From assembly GCA_944391805.1 (NCBI GenBank), contig CALXUY010000037.1, forward strand, positions 1-32,798: DNA of 32,798 nucleotides. Reading direction: 5' to 3'. This DNA is from an uncultured Clostridia bacterium (GTDB lineage: Bacteria > Bacillota > Clostridia > Oscillospirales > CAG-272). A program made the position numbers and the translations under genes. Below, one piece after another: positions 23,724 through 32,000 of the stretch. The number at the start of each line of letters is the position of its first letter. The stretch's first letter is position 1. The notes under the pieces were generated by a model. That model was not told where the DNA came from and searched no databases. It saw only the letters and a list, made by a program, of their open reading frames with translations.

Positions 23724-26255
23724 TCAATCCTTCTTTTTCCGGCAAACTACGCCGCAGGCAGCGGCGGCTGCCAGTACAACCATCACGGCTCCGCCCATAA
23801 CCGAAGCGCAGCCCTCCTCCGCATCATCTCCGGCGGGAGCAGTTGCGTCGTCGGCTTCTTTCGGCGCATCGGTATCCGAGCTGTCGGGCGCAGCGGTGTC
23901 GGTATTTTGTGCATCCGATTCATCCGGGTCGGGATCGGGGTCAGGATCCAGATCCGGATCGAGGTTCTCCTCGCCGGTCGGATCAGGGTCGTTCGGGAAG
24001 TCCACATTTTCAAAATCTTCCACTGTGGAGAGGGTTTCATCCTCCTCGCCAAGCCGGACCTCGGTGGCATGAACTTCCTCAAATATCGCTGCATCCGCTT
24101 TTGTGCCATAGACCTCTCCTGAGGATAGTGCCTTGTCGCTGCTCACGCTTCCGTATACAATGCAGTCGGTCAAACGCACCTCGGGCATCTGGTAAATCTG
24201 GCCGAGCAGTCCGCCAACGGTATTTTTGGAGATCAGATTGCCATTGTTGATACAGCCAACCAAGCTCATGGTGCCACCGTGTGTGCTGCCCACAATACCA
24301 CCGACCGTCATGCGATAGGCGTTGCCTGCCTGCTGCGCGGAGATGCACTCCACATCGCCGATGTTCCGGCAATTTTTGATGATGAGCACACCCACGCTTT
24401 CATTCAGGCCTACGATGCCGCCGGTCTGATATTCTCCTGCCACCGGTCCCGCGTTGGTACAGTTGCGGATAATCACACGGTCATTGACATCGCTTCCCAG
24501 CACCCGGCCCACAATACCGCCGGTATGCTGAATCGCACTCAGGTCGCACATCGAAAAAATGTTTTCAATCAGTACCTGTCCGCTCGCTTCACCGGCCACG
24601 GCGCCTACGCTCTGGACGCCCTTGCGGGTACTGTTGAAGAAGGCGCAGTTTTCTCCGATGACCAGATCGCGCACGGTCGCATTCTCAATGTAGCCAAACA
24701 GCCCGAACCGGGTGTTGTTGGCGGCAGTGACAATGGATTCACCCGCATATATGCCCAGATAATCGATGATATTTCCCTGCCCCTCAAAGGTACCGCGGAA
24801 CGGCTTTTGCACGTCATATCCGATCGGAATATATTCGGCCACTTCATTCATACTGATGTTGTTTGCCAAATACACCGTAATGCCGGCAAGATCATTGCCG
24901 CCGTTGACAATTTCGGAAAGTTTGACCAAGCCCTCCGCCTTTGTGATTTTGTAGGCGTTCTCGGTGCTCTCTGCCGTCCATGTGAGAATATCGGGTACTT
25001 CGGTCAGATCCGCCTGCTTCACACGCTCGGAGGAATATCCAACCACACCCGTCTCGTCCGTGACGCCATCGTCGTAGGGGCCCTCCGGCTGCGGTGCATC
25101 CGGGTCTGCCGTGGGGTCCTCGGTTTCCTCAAACCCGAACTCCGGCACAATGGTCTCGAGCGCACCGGAAAGCGTGGGGTCGCTCTGGGAGGTCCGATCC
25201 TGATTATCCGCTGCAATCTCATCATTGTTCTTCTCACTGTAGGCCAGGAAGACCCCGGTTCTGGCGCTCTCATTGTCCGTTTCAACCGAAAAAGCACCAT
25301 AGTTGATACAGCCGGACATCTTAACCCCGAGAGAAGCGGAGTAAGCACTGCCAGCAATACCGCCCGCCGCGCTTCCCTTGGCGGTCACCTCTCCGTTGTT
25401 GACGCATCCGGTAATGACCGCGGTATTGCCCCAGATTTCACCGAGAATGCCGCCAGCGGAATGCTGCGCGTTCCACGCGCCACCCCCGTTTGAGCTGTCC
25501 AGACATCTGACCGTTCCGGTATTGCGGCAATTGACAATTTCCACATTGCCGCTGATGCCGACAATTCCGCCGATGCGGCGCATTCCCTGCACACTCCCGG
25601 TATTGGTACAATTCCGAATCACGGTTTTGCTTGGCGCACCGCTGTTGATTCGCCCGACAATCCCGCCGATGAGCATCATCCCCTGTACGGAAGCCATATT
25701 GTACACATTATCGATGACAACATTGCCCTGCGTCAGTCCGACTACCGCACCCACCCGGTCTTCCGCCATGAATTTGGACAGAAAGCTCGAGTGCTCCCCG
25801 ATCACTAGGTTGCGGATGGTCGCGTCCTTGACGGCGCCGAACAGGCCGCTGTTCTGCACCGCAGTGGTTGCCTTGAGGTTTTCAATCACGTGACCTTGTC
25901 CGTCAAACGTCCCGGCAAAGTAGGCATTGGTATCGTCCAGGCCAATCGGCGCATATGCGCTCACCAATTCCATATTGATGTCGCTGGCCAGATACACGGT
26001 GACGCCGGCAAAGGTGGCGCTTCCCTCATTGACCAGCTGCGCCAGCTTGACCAAACCCGCAGCATTGGTAATTTGGTAGGAGGCGGCGGGTGCCTCGGCG
26101 GTCCATGTAAGCAGATCGGGCACGCCGGTCAGATCGACCGGCTCCACACGCGCGGAGGAGTAGCCCACCACTTCGTTCTCCCCTGCAAGCGCAGGGATAC
26201 CGGTCAGGGAAACGACAAGGAACAGCGAAAGCAGCATTGCGGTTACACGTTTCAT
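23724..26255 (-). CDS. Secreted, surface-anchored GLUG-repeat protein with duplicated beta-helix modules
   Basis: 843 residues. Signal peptide 1-24, cleaved after ALA. Two homologous modules follow. Module one, about 29-372, opens VVGYSSARVEPVDLTGVPD; module two, about 404-740, opens VVGYSSERVKQADLTEVPD. Each has a GTFDGQGHVI or GTFEGQGNII motif and then GLUG-type turns (IGGIVGR, AGGILGE, VGGIVGS, TGGIVGL) separated by Cys-Asn motifs (NCTNTG, NCRNTG, GCVNNG). A right-handed beta-helix is expected. A wall-spanning DPDPDPDPDES region and a C-terminal GCASVMGG-hydrophobic-CRKKKD tail follow. ATG at 26255 has AAAAGGAGAAACTGTT. Likely an adhesin or glycan-binding surface protein; the function is inference. 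Confidence 0.82.
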   Translation of the reverse strand: MKRVTAMLLSLFLVVSLTGIPALAGENEVVGYSSARVEPVDLTGVPDLLTWTAEAPAASYQITNAAGLVKLAQLVNEGSATFAGVTVYLASDINMELVSAYAPIGLDDTNAYFAGTFDGQGHVIENLKATTAVQNSGLFGAVKDATIRNLVIGEHSSFLSKFMAEDRVGAVVGLTQGNVVIDNVYNMASVQGMMLIGGIVGRINSGAPSKTVIRNCTNTGSVQGMRRIGGIVGISGNVEIVNCRNTGTVRCLDSSNGGGAWNAQHSAGGILGEIWGNTAVITGCVNNGEVTAKGSAAGGIAGSAYSASLGVKMSGCINYGAFSVETDNESARTGVFLAYSEKNNDEIAADNQDRTSQSDPTLSGALETIVPEFGFEETEDPTADPDAPQPEGPYDDGVTDETGVVGYSSERVKQADLTEVPDILTWTAESTENAYKITKAEGLVKLSEIVNGGNDLAGITVYLANNISMNEVAEYIPIGYDVQKPFRGTFEGQGNIIDYLGIYAGESIVTAANNTRFGLFGYIENATVRDLVIGENCAFFNSTRKGVQSVGAVAGEASGQVLIENIFSMCDLSAIQHTGGIVGRVLGSDVNDRVIIRNCTNAGPVAGEYQTGGIVGLNESVGVLIIKNCRNIGDVECISAQQAGNAYRMTVGGIVGSTHGGTMSLVGCINNGNLISKNTVGGLLGQIYQMPEVRLTDCIVYGSVSSDKALSSGEVYGTKADAAIFEEVHATEVRLGEEDETLSTVEDFENVDFPNDPDPTGEENLDPDLDPDPDPDPDESDAQNTDTAAPDSSDTDAPKEADDATAPAGDDAEEGCASVMGGAVMVVLAAAAACGVVCRKKKD

Positions 26256-26525
26256 AACAGTTTCTCCTTTTTGATGATGGTTGGTCATACAGACCCGGTG
26301 AACAAATCTGTTTTGAGAGAGGACCGGCAGATTTGCGGCAGCGCGGCACAGAGGGATCTGTACTATGCAGGAATGCCGTATGCAAGCCCGGGGCACCGAG
26401 TGTTTCTGAAATGTTGCGACCGTTTCTGCGGACGGAGCCGGGCTGCCGGAACGCAAGCGGTATCGAAGAGTCGCACAGGCGGCGCGTACGGCCGAACCCT
26501 CGGGGCCGGTCTCTCATCGCCCAAT
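26256..26525. other. Intergenic region between solute-binding protein and GLUG protein genes
   Basis: 270 nt without a supportable gene. It is GC-rich and contains a short CGGCC/GGCCG hairpin near 26490-26510. No promoter or terminator is convincing. If the cluster is one operon this is its longest internal gap. Confidence 0.4.
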
Positions 26526-27983
26526 TTACGAGATGTTGTTTGCCAGCTCCTCGATTTTTTCATAAGCGCCCTTGGATTGGGTGATCAGCCGCGGAATCAT
26601 ACCGGGGTTCTCGTAGGTAAACACTGCGCGGTGCAGCATATTGAAGATCTCTCCGTCCTGGTCGAGCGTAAAGCCGACGTCAAAATACTTGATGGAATGC
26701 AGGAAATTGAGCATTTCATAGTCCTCTGGATTTTCCGAGAGCCGGCCGCCGATGATGATTTCAAAGAAATCCGGCTTGACATGCTCATTGCTGTAAATCG
26801 AATAGGCCTCCAGTACCAATGCGCTGTCCGAGACACTGGGAGCGTGGGCCGGTATGGCAAACAGCCCGGAGCCGCAGAATACATGATACTCCTGCTGATT
26901 GGTATCCAACTTTGGCATTGGCAGATAACCGATATCAAAGCGCAGGCCGCGCAGATGCGTATAGGTCTGCCCGATGTCAAAGGTCATAAACAGTCCGCGC
27001 CCGGAGTTGAAGGTCATCCAAATTTCCGAGGTGCCAAAGTCCAGATTCTGGCTGTCCCCACGCAAAACATTGTCCTCGGCGGTGAAAAACAGATCATAGG
27101 CGGCTTCTGCGATACTGGTCATCCGTTCAGGGTCATACGCAAAGGTAAAGCTGCCGTCGTTGTTCTGCTGAAGAATGGGCTGTTCCATCGCATAGGTCAT
27201 ACAATAAGTCAGCGAGGAGTGGTGAATCAAACCGTAGGTCCGGTTGGCAGAAGCCGCGCCATCCATCGAGACATCGGTATCCACTACCATCTGTCCCAGC
27301 ATTTCCATGGTCCAATCGCCGGCGTAAACCGTCTGGTAGAGATCCTCGGTATAGTTGAACTGCCGATACAGATTGATATTGTAAATCATACCTACCAATG
27401 CCTGCGAAACAATCGCCGCATCGGAGGATGCATAATAGAGCCTGCCGTTTGTCACATAGTTTTTGACAAGTCCCTGCAACCACCAATCCTGATCCAAATG
27501 CAGCTCGGTTAAAGCGTTCATATCGGCCAGGCAACCGGATGCCGCCAACGTGGCGATTCCATCCTTTGGATGTGGGAACACCAGATCATATTCATAAATA
27601 CCGGCAATTTCATTGTTGCGCAGCGTCTCCTGCGGTTTTTCGACCTCAACGGTCACCATGTTTATATGATAGCGGTCATTGATAAACTCGGTGCGCTCAT
27701 AGCAGGAATACTCAATTTCGGTTGCGCTGGCGTCATTTACCGTAAAATGAAGAATACTGTTGTAATCGTCCACCGTTAGCAGCTTGAAATCCCGCCCGCC
27801 GAGGTCCTTTTTTTCGGCAAACCGATCCACCAGCTTGGCCTCCGTGGTCTGTTCGACAGTGCTGTCCGGGGCAGGACCTTCCCCTCCGTCCCTCTTACAG
27901 GCTGCAAACAGAAAACAGCCGCCAAGCAACAGGAGTGCCGCAAACCATGCGAAGGCTCGTACTTGCCTGAATTGTTTTTTCAT
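26526..27983 (-). CDS. Extracellular solute-binding lipoprotein (ABC importer type), orphan
   Basis: 485 residues. Signal peptide with hydrophobic core at 11-22 and two possible lipobox cysteines, LGGC23 or FAAC29. A family-1 type solute-binding fold is indicated by VGMIYNINLYRQFNY, the hinge-like WTMEMLGQMV, and FCGSGLFAIPAHAPSVSDSA. It probably captures a sugar or oligosaccharide at the cell surface. ATG at 27983 has GGAGGTAATTTG. It follows the lipoprotein sialidase-like gene by 18 nt, so they are co-transcribed. No ABC permease or ATPase gene is present in the cluster, so it must borrow a transport partner or act as a binding protein only. Confidence 0.82.
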   Translation of the reverse strand: MKKQFRQVRAFAWFAALLLLGGCFLFAACKRDGGEGPAPDSTVEQTTEAKLVDRFAEKKDLGGRDFKLLTVDDYNSILHFTVNDASATEIEYSCYERTEFINDRYHINMVTVEVEKPQETLRNNEIAGIYEYDLVFPHPKDGIATLAASGCLADMNALTELHLDQDWWLQGLVKNYVTNGRLYYASSDAAIVSQALVGMIYNINLYRQFNYTEDLYQTVYAGDWTMEMLGQMVVDTDVSMDGAASANRTYGLIHHSSLTYCMTYAMEQPILQQNNDGSFTFAYDPERMTSIAEAAYDLFFTAEDNVLRGDSQNLDFGTSEIWMTFNSGRGLFMTFDIGQTYTHLRGLRFDIGYLPMPKLDTNQQEYHVFCGSGLFAIPAHAPSVSDSALVLEAYSIYSNEHVKPDFFEIIIGGRLSENPEDYEMLNFLHSIKYFDVGFTLDQDGEIFNMLHRAVFTYENPGMIPRLITQSKGAYEKIEELANNIS

Positions 27984-28001
27984 CAAATTACCTCCTTTCA
28001 A

Positions 28002-29240
28002 TCAGGCTTCCGGGAGCCACCATTTGGTATACAAAATAGAGGTGCTCTCCCCTTCCTGATATTTTTGATAGTACACGGTGACAATGGAACCGTCCGGCAG
28101 CTCGGCAGAGCAGGGATACCCACAATCACTGTCAGGAGAACGATCGTTCAAAATCACCTCTTCGCTCCAGGTCTTCCCATTGTCATAGCTGATTCTTGCC
28201 CGCACGCCGCACGGCGCCTCCCGGCGACCGTATGTAAGAACAACCGCCCCCGAGGAGTGCACCAGCAGATGCGGTGGGGAACCGCAAAAACCGGTTTCCT
28301 CCGGCATTGTCCAGGTTTTTCCACCGTTGGTCGAACGAGATAGGTAGACCGTAAATTCATAGGCTGCCGATGCTCCCTGCCCACGCAATGCCAAAAGAAT
28401 GGTTCCGTCCGGCAGCTCTACCGCATACGGCTCACAGAGATACAATCCGGTTGCCCGATAATTCACACGGGAGAGATATTCCCACGTTTGGCCCTCATCC
28501 TCGCTGACAAAAGCAAGCATTGCATTGGTGTCGTAATCCTCCTCGGCGATACCGTCGGTATACCATTCATTGCCCACGTAAAGCAGTCTTCCGTCCGAAA
28601 GCAACACCGGTCCGTGCGGCGAAGTGACGGGAACCCATACCGGTTCCTCCCAAGTAGTTCCGTTGTCTCGGGAAAGCCGCACATAGGAGCCTCCGCGTAT
28701 CTGCTGCTCCTCTGGCAGATGCCTCCATTCTTCCAAGCGCTCAAGGATCTCCGTGGTTGCCGTATTGGTGGTAAAGTAATCGTAATAGTAGCTGGGCGGG
28801 TTGTAAAAATAGGACATCAGCAGCTTCCCGTCACCCAGCGACAGGATGCCGACGTCACGGTCATCCATAATACTGTCGTTGATGATATAGGGGGAGGACC
28901 AATCCTCTCCATTCTCACTGGTGTACATGACGTTTTTGCCGAATGGGCAGATGTGCCCCAAGCGATACGATGAGCTGACTGCATACAGCACTCCGTTCTC
29001 ATCCACACAAACCGACGGCCAGCCTTGATAGCGGAAATTACCGCTTGCAATCCGACCGACCACACCGATTTTGGTGCTCCGGTCCACCGGAGCCGGCGGA
29101 GGTTGCTCCCCGGTCTCCGTCGGCACTTGAGAGCCTGCGGACAAATCGGTTCCGGGGGACTCCTGCCCATCGGCACGGCAGGCCGGAAGCAAAAACAAAA
29201 GCGTTAAAAGGCACAGCCAGCCAAGCATTTGTCGTTTCAC
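28002..29240 (-). CDS. BNR/Asp-box sialidase-like lipoprotein
   Basis: 412 residues. Lipoprotein signal peptide with LLPAC21, then a Pro/Thr-rich linker and a six-bladed beta-propeller. Asp-boxes are SENGEDW, SRDNGTTW, SEDEGQTW, STNGGKTW and SYDNGKTW. Candidate catalytic parts are DDRD, the CEPYAVELPDG segment, TYGRREAP and GYPCSAELPDGS. This is the layout of exo-alpha-sialidases (GH33-like), although a canonical FRIP motif is not seen. GTG at 29240 is preferred: GGAGGG lies 6 nt upstream, and GTGA overlaps the stop of the preceding gene. The ATG at 29246 directly abuts GGAGGG. It would act on host or dietary glycans outside the cell. Confidence 0.82.
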   Translation of the reverse strand: MKRQMLGWLCLLTLLFLLPACRADGQESPGTDLSAGSQVPTETGEQPPPAPVDRSTKIGVVGRIASGNFRYQGWPSVCVDENGVLYAVSSSYRLGHICPFGKNVMYTSENGEDWSSPYIINDSIMDDRDVGILSLGDGKLLMSYFYNPPSYYYDYFTTNTATTEILERLEEWRHLPEEQQIRGGSYVRLSRDNGTTWEEPVWVPVTSPHGPVLLSDGRLLYVGNEWYTDGIAEEDYDTNAMLAFVSEDEGQTWEYLSRVNYRATGLYLCEPYAVELPDGTILLALRGQGASAAYEFTVYLSRSTNGGKTWTMPEETGFCGSPPHLLVHSSGAVVLTYGRREAPCGVRARISYDNGKTWSEEVILNDRSPDSDCGYPCSAELPDGSIVTVYYQKYQEGESTSILYTKWWLPEA

Positions 29241-30328
29241 ACGCATCCCTCCATTTCATTTAAACTCCATTTGGTATACAGAATGGAGCATCTGCGATCT
29301 TCAGGCAGCCTCTGATAGTACACCGTGATCAGACTTCCATCCGCCAATTCAGCCGTGGCCGGGTAGCCAAGATCCCCCTCCAGCCCCTGATCATTCAAAA
29401 CAATCTCTGCGCCCCATGTACGGCCGCCATCGGTACTAACCCGCGCTCGCTGGCCAAACGGCCGCTTTCTCCGCCCATAGGTAAGAATCACCGCACCAGA
29501 GGAATGTACCAGCAGGTGGGGAGGCGAGCCGGAAATCCCGGTTGGCTGCGGAAGGCTCCATCATGCCCCGCCGTCCTCTGAACGGCAGAGAAGAATACTG
29601 AACCCATCGGTCACATTGGGGCCATGTACCCGGATTGCTCCCAGCAGACTGCCATCCGGCAATTGTACTGCGTGCGGCTCATGACAGTCATCCGGAGCGA
29701 TTCCCTCCGGCAAAGAAAGCTCGGAAAGCCAAATCCAGGTCTTTCCATCATCGTCACTCACATAGGACATGACGCCGCATTCGTTTTTATATTCTCCCGC
29801 ATCATATTTGCCAAAATAAAGCAGACGGCCGTTCTGCAGCCTGGCCGGACCATGCGGAGCCGTGACGGGTACCTGCACAGGCGCCTCCCAGGTTTGACCT
29901 TCATCTCTCGAAAGCCGGACGAAGGAGCCAACCAATAGCTGCTCGGGCGGCAAGGTATGCCAAACCTCCAGCATCGCGCGCACCAGCGGACCGCAGCTGC
30001 CGGCATTGCGGACAAAGGCTTCCTCCTGCGCCCAATAGTACTCCCTTGGCAGGCTGAACCAGGAAAGCAGTAGCTTTCCGTCTCCCAAAGGAACCACTCC
30101 CGCATCGCGATCATCCAATGCGTTGTCGTTGACAACCACCGGAGAGGACCAGGTTTCGCCTCCATCATGACTGATGTACATGATGTTTTTTCCAAACGGG
30201 CAGATATGTCCGAGCCTGTGGCCAGAACAAACCGTATACAACACGCCGTCCGCAGTTCTGCAAACCGATGGCCAAGCCTGATAGCCAAACAGTCCCTCTT
30301 GAACTCTGCTGACAATGCCCAGCTTCAT
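29237..30328 (-). pseudogene. BNR/sialidase-like protein interrupted by one in-frame TGA
   Basis: A 363-codon frame from ATG at 30328 to the TGA at 29237 is intact except for one TGA at 29561-29563. The two parts give 255 and 107 codons in the same frame. The protein aligns throughout with the downstream lipoprotein paralogue: RLGHICPFGKNIMY, DDRDAG, CHEPHAVQLPDGS and GSPPHLLVHSSGAV. The TGA falls inside an Asp-box (SEDGGA-stop-W), where the paralogue has NGGKTW. There is no signal peptide, so the product would be cytoplasmic. GGAGGGAAAATAA-ATG is a good ribosome binding site and the gene is first after the cluster promoter. Nonsense mutation, readthrough or a sequence error are all possible. 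Confidence 0.8.
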
Positions 30329-30409
30329 TTATTTTCCCTCCATTTGTCATTTTAGCCAATATTGGAGCAAGCATTGGCTCATTTTGCTCGGTTTTTGACT
30401 AGTACAGAT

Positions 30410-30438
30410 ATTATATCATTTCGTTTACAAAATGTAAA
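30410..30438 (-). promoter_or_regulatory. Sigma-A promoter and palindromic operator of the glycan cluster
   Basis: Minus strand TTTACA (30433-30438), 17-nt spacer, TATAAT (30410-30415). The -35 is one arm of the perfect palindrome TTTACAAAATGTAAA (30424-30438), which extends into the spacer. This is the expected place for a repressor or activator site. The regulator may be the divergent AraC protein, but AraC sites are usually direct repeats, so another factor is possible. Confidence 0.7.
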
Positions 30439-30498
30439 TCCAATTTCACGTCATTTTTTTCAAAAGGTGTCCGAATTTTGAATATTCATAAAAGGTTC

Positions 30499-30527
30499 TT
30501 GACACCGATATAAAAATTCGTTATAAT
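30499..30527 (+). promoter_or_regulatory. Sigma-A promoter of the AraC-family gene
   Basis: TTGACA (30499-30504), 17-nt spacer, TATAAT (30522-30527). AGGAGG at 30545-30550 precedes the ATG at 30555, so the leader is short. Confidence 0.9.
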
Positions 30528-30554
30528 ATATAAAAACATATAACAGGAGGAACC

Positions 30555-31442
30555 ATGAAAGTCTTTGAGCTACCATTTTCGCTCGAGATTCCCACTCAGG
30601 TATCCAATCTGAAAATTATCTTTTTTGTAAGCGATCGGCTATATGCCTTCGGAGAAAACTGTGCATCCGGCCCACACAACCATGGGGACTACGAGTTACG
30701 CTACACGGTGGCCGGCAATGGCATACAAACCGTAGACAAGTCACTTTACCCCGTCTCCGCCGGGGATCTGATCCTGATCCGGCCAAATGAATATCATTAT
30801 CAGTCTCGGGAACGCATTTGTTCGGATCTCGAGCAGTACAGCCTTCGTTTTTCCATCAAACAACCGCTGGACACCGCTACCATCCAGCAAAAAAAGAGCC
30901 ATACCGCCACGGTACGACTCCTACAAACAGTGCGTCAGCTCCATGACGCAAACGCCGCTCTGCTACCCCTGTTTCAAATGCTGACCCAGGAAATTGCAGA
31001 GAAAAAATACGGGTATTTCAATTGCCTGCAGGCCATGTGTGTGCTGATTTTCACTGCCTTTATCCGTCTTTCCGACACCAAAAATCCCGAAATTTTCCCC
31101 TCCGTAGAAATGAAATACAGCGGATACTGGCGCAGCCAGATTGACGATTTTTTGGGGTTTCACTATATGGAAAACGTCAAGCTGCAGGATCTGGCTGACG
31201 CTGTCAAGCTCTCTCCGCGGCAGGCATCCCGACTGATAATGCGGGAATTCGGCGTGAACTATACCACAAAGTTAATGGAAACTCGCTTGGAGCGCGCCAA
31301 ATATCAGCTTACCAACACCGATAAGGAGATTCACACCATCAGCGACGACTGCGGTTTTCAAAGCTACAACTATTTTACCACATGCTTCCGGAAATTCACC
31401 GGTATGACACCATCAGAATTCCGAGAGCATACAAAAAAATGA
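30555..31442 (+). CDS. AraC-family transcriptional regulator with cupin sensor domain
   Basis: 295 residues. N-terminal cupin-like sensor with GPHNHGDYELRY (about 39-50) and AGDLILIRPNEYHY (about 69-82). C-terminal double helix-turn-helix (about 195-293), including LQDLADAVKLSPRQASRLIM and the second helix region ISDDCGFQSYNYFTTCFRKF, ending GMTPSEFRE. Such regulators bind a sugar-like ligand and activate neighbouring catabolic genes. It is divergent from the sialidase-like cluster, 226 nt between start codons, so it is the probable regulator of that cluster. The ligand is unknown. The gene ends near a repeat and a hairpin terminator. Confidence 0.92.
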   Translation: MKVFELPFSLEIPTQVSNLKIIFFVSDRLYAFGENCASGPHNHGDYELRYTVAGNGIQTVDKSLYPVSAGDLILIRPNEYHYQSRERICSDLEQYSLRFSIKQPLDTATIQQKKSHTATVRLLQTVRQLHDANAALLPLFQMLTQEIAEKKYGYFNCLQAMCVLIFTAFIRLSDTKNPEIFPSVEMKYSGYWRSQIDDFLGFHYMENVKLQDLADAVKLSPRQASRLIMREFGVNYTTKLMETRLERAKYQLTNTDKEIHTISDDCGFQSYNYFTTCFRKFTGMTPSEFREHTKK

Positions 31443-31509
31443 ACCTTCATTGTGGCAGGAAGCGGCAACCCATTTGCATCAAAAAGGTCTCTCTTGTGGG
31501 AAACCGCAG

Positions 31510-31642
31510 ACTGTAGTCCAAAGCACTTTCGTCAGTTTGGCTAAAGTTTTCGCCAATGCGCAACGCGCATTTCTTTTTCTCAAAATGGCGGCAGGTGGCA
31601 AATAGCCACAAACAACCGCCATGGCGGTTGTTCAGACTGTAG
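31510..31642. repeat. Dispersed repeat, family B, copy 2
   Basis: About 133 bp starting CTGTAGTCCAAAGCA. It shares TTTCGTCAGTTTGG, AAAGTTTT and CAAACAACCGCCATGGCG with the copy between spmA and spmB. CAGACTGTAG occurs at both edges (31507-31516 and 31633-31642). Internal hairpins GTGGCAAATAGCCAC and AACAACCGCCATGGCGGTTGTT are perfect. It lies just downstream of the AraC gene. Confidence 0.8.
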
Positions 31643-31644
31643 AC

Positions 31645-31690
31645 AAAAAGCGTCCATACCCTGGCCAATGCCGGGGGATGGACGTTTTTC
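31645..31690 (+). terminator. Probable terminator downstream of the AraC gene
   Basis: CGTCCAT (31651-31657) pairs with ATGGACG (31678-31684), with inner CCTGGC/GCCGGG-type pairing, preceded by AAAAAG and followed by TTTTTC. It can work on both strands. Confidence 0.6.
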
Positions 31691-31775
31691 TGAATCCGAA
31701 TGGGGAAATTGGAGAAAAAGCTCTGAAAAATGATGAAAAATGTGTCTGACGGAGAGAGTCTCCTCTTCCATTTGG

Positions 31776-31796
31776 CTAAGGAAACACCGCACAATT
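31776..31796. mobile_element. Solo, degenerate end of family A MITE-like element
   Basis: CTAAGGAAACACCGCACAAT resembles the family A terminus TTAAGGCAACACCGCACAAT at 18 of 20 positions. The other end is not found. It is followed by an AGGGGGAT/ATCCCCCT hairpin (31820-31849). The region 31690-31886 has no supportable gene. Confidence 0.5.
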
Positions 31797-32000
31797 GCAA
31801 CAAACAAAAGTTGAGCGCAAGGGGGATGTAAAAAGCGAAAAATCCCCCTCGCAGCTCGCTCCGAAAGCGCACTGCGTCAGACTGCCGGCTCTGTTAAGAA
31901 TTTTCTGTAAAAGCGGCAATTCAAAGGGAAAAAGCGTATATTTTTAGATTGCCGAGCCTTCGGCGGCAGCACCAGCCACCGCCGAAGGCGGCGCGAAGCG

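Noticed and set aside
24279..25493. 404-residue plus-strand open frame antisense to the GLUG protein
   Set aside because: Low-complexity shadow of the repeat modules; the minus-strand frame has signal peptide, repeats and anchor.
25890..27512. 540-residue plus-strand open frame across the GLUG and solute-binding genes
   Set aside because: It crosses two genes and their intergenic gap on the opposite strand and has no coherent domain or start signal.
29237..29491. Separate 84-residue BNR gene starting at GTG 29491
   Set aside because: It is in frame with the upstream sialidase-like frame, and homology continues upstream to the TGA at 29561, so it is the 3' part of one interrupted gene.
29500..29563. 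Selenocysteine insertion at the TGA
   Set aside because: The position is a structural Asp-box residue, not a catalytic Cys/Sec site, and no clear SECIS-like hairpin was recognised just downstream.
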